From contig CAZPWQ010000048.1 in the NCBI GenBank assembly GCA_964590495.1, positions 1 to 25,371 on the forward strand: a stretch of 25,371 bases of DNA, written 5' to 3'. Under the pieces are notes generated by a model. That model was not told the DNA's origin, did no database searches, and worked only from the letters and a program-made list of their open reading frames with translations. Made by a program: the position numbers and the translations under genes. This document shows, in pieces, positions 1 through 7,302 of the stretch; positions within the stretch are counted from its first letter, which is position 1, and each line of letters begins with the position of its first letter. This DNA comes from CAZPWQ01 sp964590495. GTDB taxonomy: Bacteria; Bacteroidota; Rhodothermia; Balneolales; Balneolaceae.

Positions 1-58
1 TACGGTGAGTTAATCAATTGTTTATCGATTCATTCACTATTGATTAGTCTGTACCCTC

Positions 59-91
59 AGACCTGACAGGTTTCCAAAACCTGTCAGGTCT
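59..91. repeat. 15-bp perfect hairpin, CCTGACAGG family
   Basis: The 15-nt arm at 59-73 is the exact reverse complement of 77-91, with a 3-nt loop. The core CCTGACAGG/CCTGTCAGG recurs at 10982-11049 and 15208-15275. The hairpin lies downstream of the kinase gene ending at 189. It has no T-run on either side, so it is better called a dispersed palindromic repeat than an intrinsic terminator, although it could still stop or stabilise transcripts. Confidence 0.75.
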
Positions 92-112
92 CGAGTGAGG
101 AGGCACTGGTAA

Positions 113-145
113 AGATCCGCAAAGTTTCAAAAACTTTGCGGATCT
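113..145. repeat. 15-bp perfect hairpin, GATCCGCAAAG family
   Basis: The arm at 113-127 is the exact reverse complement of 131-145, with a 3-nt loop. Stem length, loop length, the outer AGA/TCT and the GTTT/AAAC next to the loop match the neighbouring hairpin at 59-91, while the middle of the stem differs. The two look like members of one structural class with exchanged stem cores. Confidence 0.7.
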
Positions 146-176
146 GGCATGACAGAGCGGATGATCCCTAATTCCC

Positions 177-191
177 AATTCCCAATTCCTA
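177..191. repeat. AATTCCCAATTCCTA repeat supplying a stop codon
   Basis: The same 15 bases occur at 11252-11266. In both places the last three bases, read on the minus strand, are the TAG stop of a histidine kinase gene (189-2564 and 11264-15043). An extra AATTCCC unit precedes this copy. Confidence 0.7.
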
Positions 192-2564
192 ACTCGCTGC
201 TGCAGCGGATGCTTCGGCCCGGATAGTCAGAATGAGCGATTCAAACGCCTCCGTCTTTTGCAGGTAGGCAGAAGCGCCGGCGTTTCGCATCTCATCCGCA
301 ACCTCATGTTCATCATGCAGCGACAATCCCACAACACGGGTGTTCGGCATTTCGGATGTGATCATTCGGGTAGCCTCAATACCGTCCATGCCCGGCATGC
401 TCACATCCATAAGAACTACATCGGGAGCGTATCTGCGTACCATCTGCAGCGCTTCCTCCCCGTTGGACGCCTCCCCTATGACCACAATATCGGCTTCGTC
501 GTCAACAATTTTCCGCAGCCCCTCGCGTACCATCCGGTGATCGTCGACGAGCAAAACTTTAATCTTTTCTTTATACCTTTGCCGGCCAAATTTGGATTTG
601 AGATTGTCTACAATGTTAAAATCATTGAACAGCTCCAGGGTTTCCCCTCCCGTAAATTCAGCCTCATCTTTGAGCGGTACCGTCAGCATTACTTTCGTGC
701 CTTTTCCCGCTTCAGAGTCGATATCCACGCGGCCTCCGAGCAGGTCTATCCGCTCCCGGATATTAAAAAGTCCGAATCCACCATCCCTGTCCGGTGTAAA
801 TTCCATATTATCTGTATTGAACCCTTCCCCCTCATCCTTCACCGTTACATGCAAGTGTTTATTTTTACGCTCCAAACAAACCAGGGCTGCTTTCTCGGTG
901 GTATGTTTTACGATATTAAACATCAGCTCACGTATACACTGGAGCACCGTTGTTCTCACCTCTTCATTAAGCGGTTTCGGCCGGTCATCATCTTTAATGA
1001 CCACTTTCAGCCCGCGTTTTTCCACCTTTTCCGCTATCCACTTTACACTTGAATTCAAATCCTCATCGATAGAAGGGGGCGGCTTCAGGTCCGACATCAG
1101 TTCACGGGTGTAGGTGAGAGCATCATCGATAACTTCCATCAGCTCATCGATATCATTTGCTACCTGTTCCGGAAATTGGTCTTTCGGCAACAGGCTGATT
1201 TTCATTTTACCCACCGTAAGCAGCTGGCCCAGGTTATCGTGAAGTTCAGAAGCCAGCTTCCAGCGTTGATTTTCCTCGGCCCTGCTCAGTTGCGATGCCA
1301 GTGACCGCAGCTGGTTCTGGTACGAAAGCAGCGCTTCCGTTCGCTCTGCCACACGCTCCTCAAGCGATTGATTCACAGCCTCCAGTTCTTCCTGGGCACG
1401 TTTGCGTTCGGTCACGTCCACCCCCTGCATAAAAACACCGGAAATCGATCCGTCCGCTTCACGAATGGGCTGGTAAACAAAATCAATGTAATGGGTTACG
1501 TCTGTCAGTTCAGAACCGCTCCGCCGCTGAAGCGTCACTTCCATATCCATCCCTCTATAAGGTTCACCGGTCTGGTAAACATGGTCAAGCAGATCGATTA
1601 AACCCGGCTCCACTGCTTCAGGGATCGCTTCCTTCACCGGTTTGCCGACGACTTCCCGGTCCTCTACAAATTCCACGAAGTTTTCATTAACGCGTTCAAT
1701 GATATGGTCCGGTCCCCGCATGATACCCATAAACGAGGGAGCGCGCCGGAAGATATCCAGCATCCCCCTCCGCTCGGCTTTCAATTCTTCCTCGACCTGC
1801 TTTCGACCGGTGATATCCTGGACGGTGCCAACAATTCGCTTCGGCCGGTCTGCTTCTTTGCGGAACGCTTTTCCCTGAATCCATATCCAGCGCCTGGCTC
1901 CGTCGACACGTTCAATCCGGCATTCCATGTCCCATTCGGCGTAATTATCAATGGCAGTCTGAAACCCATGATCGATCCGCTCCCTGTCCTCAGGTATGAC
2001 ATGTTCCATAAACTTGTCGTAACTCCAGTCGGGCAGCATGGATTCATACCCGAATATCCGGTCGTGCATCTCGGTGCGCCAGACAACCTCATTTTCCAGG
2101 TCCAGCTCCCATGCACCGGCGTCACTGCCTTTAAGCACGGCGTCCAGGCGCTCCTCGGCCCTCTTTCTTGCCGTGATATCCACCAGCATATTGATGGCGC
2201 CGATGATCTCTTCTTCTTTATTCCGTATCGGCGATGGGTAGGCCTGCACCCAGATCCTGTCGCCGTCGGGACGTTCCAGGATAACTTCCATCCCGTCCAG
2301 GCTGCGTCCCTCATTCACGGCTTTAGCCATCCCGCTTTCATCGAGAGGCATGGGAGTCTCGTCGGGGTAATATAATTTCCAGCACACGCACCACCGGTCC
2401 TCACCAGGTTCCGGCTCCCTGCCCGCCAGGTCGGCAGCCGCAGAATTATAATATTTGAGGTAGCCTTCAGCGTCTGTTGCGTAAACGGCGATCGGCAGGG
2501 TGTCTATGACCTCCCGGCCTGCCTTGTTCTCTGAAAGAAATATCTCGATCAGATCGTCTCTCAT
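189..2564 (-). CDS. Soluble PAS sensor histidine kinase (HisKA_3) with C-terminal receiver domain
   Basis: This 791-residue cytoplasmic hybrid kinase has no membrane segment. There are three PAS/PAC domains (about 15-135, 140-258, 265-390), each closing with a D(I/V)TxRK-type PAC end. A coiled coil (390-430) leads to a HisKA_3 dimerisation/phosphoacceptor helix with His442 in the ELHDNLGQ motif. The HATPase_c domain has an N-box (ELMFNIVKH, Asn550), DEGEGF (577-582) and a glycine-rich GGFGLFNIRER segment. A NarL/FixJ-type receiver follows (668-785) with acidic residues Asp674/675, phospho-acceptor Asp720, Ser748 and Lys770. HisKA_3 kinases normally pair with NarL-type regulators. Here the receiver is fused and the usual LuxR helix-turn-helix is absent. 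The protein instead stops in an alanine-rich tail (SAAAAS) whose TAG lies inside a dispersed repeat, so a truncated ancestral regulator is possible. Its ligand is unknown. Confidence 0.9.
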   Translation of the reverse strand: MRDDLIEIFLSENKAGREVIDTLPIAVYATDAEGYLKYYNSAAADLAGREPEPGEDRWCVCWKLYYPDETPMPLDESGMAKAVNEGRSLDGMEVILERPDGDRIWVQAYPSPIRNKEEEIIGAINMLVDITARKRAEERLDAVLKGSDAGAWELDLENEVVWRTEMHDRIFGYESMLPDWSYDKFMEHVIPEDRERIDHGFQTAIDNYAEWDMECRIERVDGARRWIWIQGKAFRKEADRPKRIVGTVQDITGRKQVEEELKAERRGMLDIFRRAPSFMGIMRGPDHIIERVNENFVEFVEDREVVGKPVKEAIPEAVEPGLIDLLDHVYQTGEPYRGMDMEVTLQRRSGSELTDVTHYIDFVYQPIREADGSISGVFMQGVDVTERKRAQEELEAVNQSLEERVAERTEALLSYQNQLRSLASQLSRAEENQRWKLASELHDNLGQLLTVGKMKISLLPKDQFPEQVANDIDELMEVIDDALTYTRELMSDLKPPPSIDEDLNSSVKWIAEKVEKRGLKVVIKDDDRPKPLNEEVRTTVLQCIRELMFNIVKHTTEKAALVCLERKNKHLHVTVKDEGEGFNTDNMEFTPDRDGGFGLFNIRERIDLLGGRVDIDSEAGKGTKVMLTVPLKDEAEFTGGETLELFNDFNIVDNLKSKFGRQRYKEKIKVLLVDDHRMVREGLRKIVDDEADIVVIGEASNGEEALQMVRRYAPDVVLMDVSMPGMDGIEATRMITSEMPNTRVVGLSLHDEHEVADEMRNAGASAYLQKTEAFESLILTIRAEASAAAAS

Positions 2565-2912
2565 AATAACTTCTCTATAAGTTATGCCCCGAAACCTGTT
2601 TTAGAGCTCCTCCGGGGCCGGGCGAATGAAGCGGTACTTTTTGAGGGGAAGAAGCTTCCAACCAAAAAATACCCGGTATTCCGGTGTCTGTTTAGTTAAA
2701 CACCCTAAATACCTTAATCATTCAAAAACCCGAACCGGCTGCCCCTGTACTATTTTGTAGCCGGCAGGCGGCAAAAATCCCTNNNNNNNNNNNNNNNNNN
2801 NNNNNNNNNNNNNNNNNNNNNNNNNNNNNNNNNNNNNNNNNNNNNNNNNNNNNNNNNNNNNNNNNNNNNNNNNNNNNNNNNNTCAATCCCTCAATAAATC
2901 GTCCCTTCCCTC
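2565..2912. other. Intergenic stretch containing an assembly gap
   Basis: No gene is supported here. The 218 bases before the gap and 30 after it carry no convincing reading frame, and the apparent minus-strand frame at 2722-2916 exists only because it runs through the N block. The region would hold the promoter of the kinase starting at 2564, but I see no clear promoter. Confidence 0.6.
2783..2882. other. Assembly gap, 100 N
   Basis: Exactly 100 N, the usual placeholder for a scaffold join of unknown length. The adjacency of the kinases at 189-2564 and 2913-5075 therefore depends on scaffolding. Confidence 0.97.
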
Positions 2913-5075
2913 TCACAGGCTGCTACCGATCCCCTTTACATCGGTTTTCTTAAATTCCAGGTGAAATAAAGTACCGTTATCATTGGAAAATTCAAGTTCC
3001 CCGTTCAACTGTTGTTTAAGTAAATTGATCAATGTCATGCCGATGCTTGAAGAATCGTTCATCAACTTATCGGGAATTCCAACTCCGTTGTCTGATATGC
3101 CGATAATCACCTTTCCCTTTTCTTCATATACCTTCACAGTAATCTTGCCATCACCGCGATTCCTGAAAGCGTGTTTATAGGCATTCGTAACAACTTCGTT
3201 AACCACGAGTGCCGATGGTATCGCCTGGTTGATATTCATGGCAATCGGCTCTACCTGCAAATCTGTTTCAACAGGTTTTATCCTCCCGTAAATATCACTT
3301 ATATGAGAAATCAACTGCTTTACATTTTTCCCGAAGTTCAAATGCGACAGGCTTTCCGATCCGTACAGCAGTTCGTGGATAATGGCAATGGTTTTGATAC
3401 GCTGCTGGGCCGACCGGAGCGAATTTTGGATAAACCTGTTGTCGGTATCCATTACCTGCAGCTCCATCATACCTGTTATGATGGCCAGGTTATTTTTTAC
3501 CCGGTGATGAATTTCAGCCAGGAGTGTTTCTTTTTCTTTCAGCGACACTTCCAGTTTTTTCTGATAGCCGATCTGCTCACTGAAGTCCATAGCCTCTACG
3601 AATATTCCGTAGACATCTCCATTCTTATCAGACAAAGGAGCAAAAAGAAGATTAAATATATACTCTTCCTGAGCTCCTTCCTTATCTTTATCGATCAACA
3701 CGCGATTTTCTTTACCCAGGTACGGCTCACCCGTACGATATACCTGTTTCAGAAGATCAAGATACCCCTGTCTTTTAACCTCGGGTAAGATTTCTGTGAG
3801 CCGCCTTCCCAAAATGTCTTCCTGTCCTACCACCTGGCGGTAAGCTTTGTTGGCTATAACATACCGTAAATCGGATCCTTCCAATACGCATTTGGGAGAT
3901 GGAGCTTCTTCAAACATTTCCTTGAGCTTATCACGATCGTTCTCGGCTTTTACCCGTTGGTAATGTTCTTCCTCTAACAACAGGCTCAACTGTTGTTCAA
4001 GCTGTTTTTGCTTGGTAACGTCCACACCGGTGCTGATAATATATGTTTGTTTATCCTGCTGCAGCTTTTCGGCGTTAAACTTATATAAAGCCGTACCTTC
4101 AGCAGTATTCAGCATTAACTCGAATACATGATAACCGTCTTTGAGAACCCTCTGTATTTTCTCCGGCACCAAATCTTTGTCCGGTTCATGAACAAACTCA
4201 ACGACCGGCCGGCCTGTAATTTCCTCCGACGGAATTCCAAAGACCTCAGAGGAGTGGTCGTTACACTGTATGATCTCTCCTTCGGCGCTTAACACATAAA
4301 ATACCCCCGGCAGATTGTTCAGAACAACTTCCGTAAATTCTTTTTCCCGGCGTAAAGCCTGCTCGGTTTCTTTCCGGTCGCTGATATCGCGAAATATAAT
4401 GCTGGTACGCTTTTCTCCGCAGTAAGTAGTAAAAATCGAAGAAGTCAGTTCTACCGGGATGATACGTCCTGATTTGTGAACGAAGTTCAGCTCGCCGGAA
4501 AACCGGCCGGTTTCTGATCTTTTTTTCAGCGCTTTTTCCAGTTTTTCATCCTGTGCAACAATACCATCCCGGCCCAGGCTGGTTATCTCCTCGTTCGTCA
4601 TTCCCAAAATATCGCAGGCTGCCTTGTTGGATTGAAGAATTTCTCCATTGGGGTTAGTCAGCATTATACCATCCAGGCTATAATCGAACAGCATTTTATG
4701 CTTCTGCTGATAATTCATCTCCCCGGTAACATTTAAATACAATACTAATTGATAGGTACAATCGTCCCCCGGAAACGTAACCGGATTTCTGATTACCTTC
4801 ACAAATACAAATTCACCATTCTTTTTTTTGTGTTTCCACAGTCCTTCCTCGCTGAATTTGTCGCTGTCTATTTCTGATAAGCGTTTCTTTAATTTGCTGA
4901 CCTCAGTACCGGGACGCAGATCAAATAAGGTGAAGGACAACATTTCCTCTCTTGTATACCCGTAGAGATCAACCATTGATTGATTTACATCTGTTATCGA
5001 ATAGTCATCCGGATGAAAAATTAACATGGGGATGGTACTATCCCTGAAAAAAAGATCTGCATTTTTAATGTTCAT
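2913..5075 (-). CDS. Soluble multi-PAS sensor histidine kinase (HisKA_2 type)
   Basis: This 720-residue cytoplasmic kinase has no signal peptide or membrane segment. Four PAS domains are visible: about 1-118, 125-238, 243-357 and 384-502. The fourth contains the stretch LLKQVYRTGEPYLG, which closely resembles LLDHVYQTGEPYRG in the third PAS of the kinase at 189-2564. The kinase core is HisKA_2: EIHHRVKNN at 521-529, with His524 aligning to the HRxKN phosphoacceptor and His523 beside it. The HATPase follows with an N-box around NEVVTNAYKHAF (626-637) and SDNGVGIP (661-668). HisKA_2 enzymes commonly signal to single-domain or output-less receivers, or to anti-sigma-type partners; no partner is next to it. 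It sits alone between two assembly gaps, so its neighbours are provisional. The gene ends just after the first gap, but the reading frame itself is intact. Confidence 0.9.
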   Translation of the reverse strand: MNIKNADLFFRDSTIPMLIFHPDDYSITDVNQSMVDLYGYTREEMLSFTLFDLRPGTEVSKLKKRLSEIDSDKFSEEGLWKHKKKNGEFVFVKVIRNPVTFPGDDCTYQLVLYLNVTGEMNYQQKHKMLFDYSLDGIMLTNPNGEILQSNKAACDILGMTNEEITSLGRDGIVAQDEKLEKALKKRSETGRFSGELNFVHKSGRIIPVELTSSIFTTYCGEKRTSIIFRDISDRKETEQALRREKEFTEVVLNNLPGVFYVLSAEGEIIQCNDHSSEVFGIPSEEITGRPVVEFVHEPDKDLVPEKIQRVLKDGYHVFELMLNTAEGTALYKFNAEKLQQDKQTYIISTGVDVTKQKQLEQQLSLLLEEEHYQRVKAENDRDKLKEMFEEAPSPKCVLEGSDLRYVIANKAYRQVVGQEDILGRRLTEILPEVKRQGYLDLLKQVYRTGEPYLGKENRVLIDKDKEGAQEEYIFNLLFAPLSDKNGDVYGIFVEAMDFSEQIGYQKKLEVSLKEKETLLAEIHHRVKNNLAIITGMMELQVMDTDNRFIQNSLRSAQQRIKTIAIIHELLYGSESLSHLNFGKNVKQLISHISDIYGRIKPVETDLQVEPIAMNINQAIPSALVVNEVVTNAYKHAFRNRGDGKITVKVYEEKGKVIIGISDNGVGIPDKLMNDSSSIGMTLINLLKQQLNGELEFSNDNGTLFHLEFKKTDVKGIGSSL

Positions 5076-5398
5076 TTGAACCCTTAAGCAAATGTTTGAA
5101 ACCTAATGTTAATATTTCTTAATACTCTGAGAAATGCAAAAAACAAGTGAAATTATTTGATACCCGGGAAATTAGCATATCCGGTAATANNNNNNNNNNN
5201 NNNNNNNNNNNNNNNNNNNNNNNNNNNNNNNNNNNNNNNNNNNNNNNNNNNNNNNNNNNNNNNNNNNNNNNNNNNNNNNNNNNNNNNNNAATGCAGGTTG
5301 GTTATTTAACTGTTACCCTTTATATACAGAGACAACACATATTCTGAGCAGGTTCTGTATCAGCGAATATACTTCCGGCAATGCCTGACAATCCCTGT
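5076..5398. other. AT-rich intergenic stretch containing an assembly gap
   Basis: There is no supported gene. The sequence is about 114 bases before and 109 after a 100-N gap. It would contain the promoter of the 2913-5075 kinase. A plus-strand frame at 5147-5347 is an artefact of reading through N. Confidence 0.6.
5190..5289. other. Assembly gap, 100 N
   Basis: Exactly 100 N, a scaffold join of unknown true length. The segment 2883-5189 between two such joins is therefore an independent contig of about 2.3 kb. Confidence 0.97.
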
Positions 5399-6196
5399 TT
5401 ATTCATCCTCACCAAGAGCGTTCAGCGGCAGCGTACAGGTTACAATAGTTTTATAGGAATCAGCGTCTTTTGCCTTCCTGATCCTGACGGTTCCTCCAAT
5501 TTCTTTTGCCCGGTGTTTCATAATAGTGATGCCCATTCCACTTTTCACATCTGTAGATCCCAGCCCTTTTCCATCATCTTTAATATGCAGGTACAGTTGG
5601 TAATTATGTTCGATCAGAGCAATTTTTATATTTTTTGCCTTCCCGTGAACCACAGCATTTTTAATGGCTTCCTGAGTAATATGGTATAGTTCTGTAGCAA
5701 CTTCTAATCGTTTTATCTTATGAATAACGTCATCGGTCTCTAAAATGCAGTTTACTCCATGTCTTGTCCGGGTTTGATTTTCAAGTTGTTTAATAGCTGG
5801 AAGAATACCCTCTTCTTCAATTCCCTTTGGGATGACATCATGAGATAAACTGCGAATCTCCCGAGCTCCATTCTCAATTACCCACATAATTTCATTAAGC
5901 TCACTGTTTACATCAATCTCATAATGTAAAAGCTTATCCTTCAGGAGGCTTACCAGGATTTTGGCATAGACTAACTTCTGCGACAGGTTATCATGAAGAA
6001 ACTTCCCGATATTCCACCGGTCCATCACACTTATATTCACCATATCCCTTTCATACTGACGGCATTTTTCAGTCTTTGCTTTTAGCTCTTTCTTTAACTT
6101 TTCGAGCTCTTCATTCAGCCTTTTTAGCTCTTTATCTCTATTAATTAAAGGAGAGATGTTATTAATTTTTAGATAGTGTTGTTTTTCTTCATCCAT
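5399..6196 (-). CDS. Short soluble histidine kinase (HisKA_3), no recognisable sensor domain
   Basis: This 265-residue kinase begins with a coiled coil (about 20-52, rich in Lys/Glu/Leu heptads) and goes straight into a HisKA_3 domain with His68 in the motif KFLHDNLSQK. The HATPase_c domain shows ITQEAIKNAVVHG (173-185, N-box Asn180), KDDGKGLG (206-213) and GMGITIMKHRAKEIGG (220-235). There is no PAS, GAF or transmembrane part, so input must come through the N-terminal coil or a partner protein. The core is most like that of the large CheB-CheR kinase at 11264-15043 (YLHDELGQ there), and both carry SHE/SHD-(V/I)-(I/T)-P after the phosphohistidine helix. No response regulator is adjacent. The gene uses AT-rich codons and lies in a more AT-rich contig than its neighbours. 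Confidence 0.88.
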   Translation of the reverse strand: MDEEKQHYLKINNISPLINRDKELKRLNEELEKLKKELKAKTEKCRQYERDMVNISVMDRWNIGKFLHDNLSQKLVYAKILVSLLKDKLLHYEIDVNSELNEIMWVIENGAREIRSLSHDVIPKGIEEEGILPAIKQLENQTRTRHGVNCILETDDVIHKIKRLEVATELYHITQEAIKNAVVHGKAKNIKIALIEHNYQLYLHIKDDGKGLGSTDVKSGMGITIMKHRAKEIGGTVRIRKAKDADSYKTIVTCTLPLNALGEDE

Positions 6197-6423
6197 AGGT
6201 GTACCCGCTAAATATTTAGGCTTAAATGCGCTTATGGAGGGAAGCCTGCAGATGATTTCGTATTTCTTATTTATTGAAACAGTAACCTAAATAATAAATA
6301 TTAAAAAATCCTAATTTTTTTAAAAAAACCTCTACTTTTAATAATTCTACAGTAGTGCTGCCGGATCAAACTCGCCACTTGCCGACCCATCCGCCCGACC
6401 GCTGAATTTGTCCCGAATTCTCG
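6197..6423. other. AT-rich leader and degenerate left edge of the repeat array
   Basis: The first 150 bases are strongly AT-rich, with an A/T-only run near 6296-6340, and would carry the promoter of the kinase starting at 6196. From about 6358 the composition switches abruptly to GC-rich with a diverged, partial version of the neighbouring 127-bp unit, including a small TCCCGA/TCGGGA hairpin at 6411-6426. No gene is seen. Confidence 0.5.
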
Positions 6424-7057
6424 GGAGGCGGGTTCGACAGGGCTGGTAGCTTTTTCCTCCTAATCCCAGGATCCTGCCCCATCTTACCCACCGGACGGCA
6501 AATTCAGCCGCCCGATGGGGCTCTCTCCCGTCCGGNNNNNNNNNNNNNNNNNNNNNNNNNNNNNNNNNNNNNNNNNNNNNNNNNNNNNNNNNNNNNNNNN
6601 NNNNNNNNNNNNNNNNNNNNNNNNNNNNNNNNNNNATCTTACCCACCGGACGGCAAATTCAGCCGCCCGATGGGGCTCTCTCCCGTCCGGCCGCTGGTTT
6701 CGCGGTCGGGCGGGTTCGACAGGGCTGGCAGCTTTTTCCTCCTAATCCCAGGATCCTGCCCCATCTTACCCACCGGACGGCAAATTCAGCCGCCCGATGG
6801 GGCTCTCTCCCGTCCGGGCGCTGGTTTCGCGGTCGGGCGGGTTCGACAAGGCTGGTAGCTTTTTCCTCCTAATCCCGGGATCCTGCCCCATCTTACCCAT
6901 CGGACGGCAAATTCAGCCGCCCGATGGGGCTCTCTCCCGTCCGGGCGCTGGTTTCGCGGTCGGGCGGGTTCGACAGGGCTGGTAGCTTTTCCTCCTAATC
7001 CCAGGATCCTGCCCCATCTTACCCATCGGACGGCAACACCAGCCGTCGGATGGGGAT
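6424..7057. repeat. Tandem array of ~127-bp hairpin-containing units
   Basis: The marker ATCTTACCCA/T recurs at 6481, 6636, 6763, 6890 and 7016, giving periods of 127, 127 and 126 bases outside the gap. Each unit holds a 13-bp imperfect hairpin (for example 6642-6674, loop AAATTCA), a CAGGATCCTG palindrome and a GCGGGTTCGACA(G/A)GG stretch. Copies are over 95% alike by eye. The last hairpin (7022-7054) has a different loop and changed stem bases but still pairs 12 of 13. The period is not a multiple of three, so no continuous repeat protein is possible. No unique spacers separate copies, so it is not a CRISPR array. Copy number is uncertain because a gap falls inside the array. Confidence 0.92.
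6536..6635. other. Assembly gap inside the tandem array, 100 N
   Basis: The marker spacing across the gap is 155 bases. Keeping the 127-base period would require a true gap of about 72 bases, or 72 plus whole units. The array is therefore probably collapsed here. Confidence 0.95.
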
Positions 7058-7225
7058 TATCCTTTATTAAAATTCTCTAATTCTTGTCACAAAAATGTTC
7101 CGTGGCGTTCCTGTATAATAAGGGGTATGAAAACAGCCAAACAATTTATTGGATTAACCGTACACCGGCTTTGGCAAAACGGGGACAAGCATGTACATTA
7201 TTTTTTTATAATTTGCTTCTCCCTA

Positions 7226-7251
7226 TTGTGAAAGTACATTAATTGTATAAT
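7226..7251 (+). promoter_or_regulatory. Weak candidate promoter for the M16 locus
   Basis: TATAAT at 7246-7251 lies about 50 bases before the M16 start, with TTGTGA at 7226-7231, but the spacing is only 14 bases. The rest of 7058-7302 is AT-rich and holds no supported gene. Low confidence; the -10 match is the main support. Confidence 0.25.
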
Positions 7252-7302
7252 CTTGGGGTAAGATTACTTGTCAGGATTATCTAATCATCAAAACAAAATC
7301 AA

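Noticed and set aside
59..145. Intrinsic terminators for the first kinase gene
   Set aside because: The stems are strong, but neither is followed by a T-run in the minus orientation, so they are listed as repeats.
258..2375. Long plus-strand frames opposite the first kinase
   Set aside because: They are antisense shadows of a well-supported PAS-kinase-receiver gene, with no recognisable domains.
2722..2916. 64-codon frame across the first gap
   Set aside because: More than half of it is N; no coding evidence on either side.
6700..6970. GGGTTCGA resembling a tRNA T-loop in each array unit
   Set aside because: No acceptor, D or anticodon arms can be folded around it, and no CCA-type end is present.
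6670..6985. Repeated ~62-residue frames starting MGLSPVR in the array
   Set aside because: The period of 127 is not a multiple of three, the frames overlap out of phase and they end by chance; they follow from the DNA repeat.
6424..7057. Possible CRISPR array or integron attC array
   Set aside because: Units follow each other without unique spacers, which rules out CRISPR. I see no paired RYYYAAC/GTTRRRY core sites, no gene cassettes and no integrase.
7127..7231. 34-residue frame after AAGGGGT near a TATAAT
   Set aside because: The spacing of the purine stretch to ATG is one base, there is no conserved feature, and it lies in AT-rich leader DNA.
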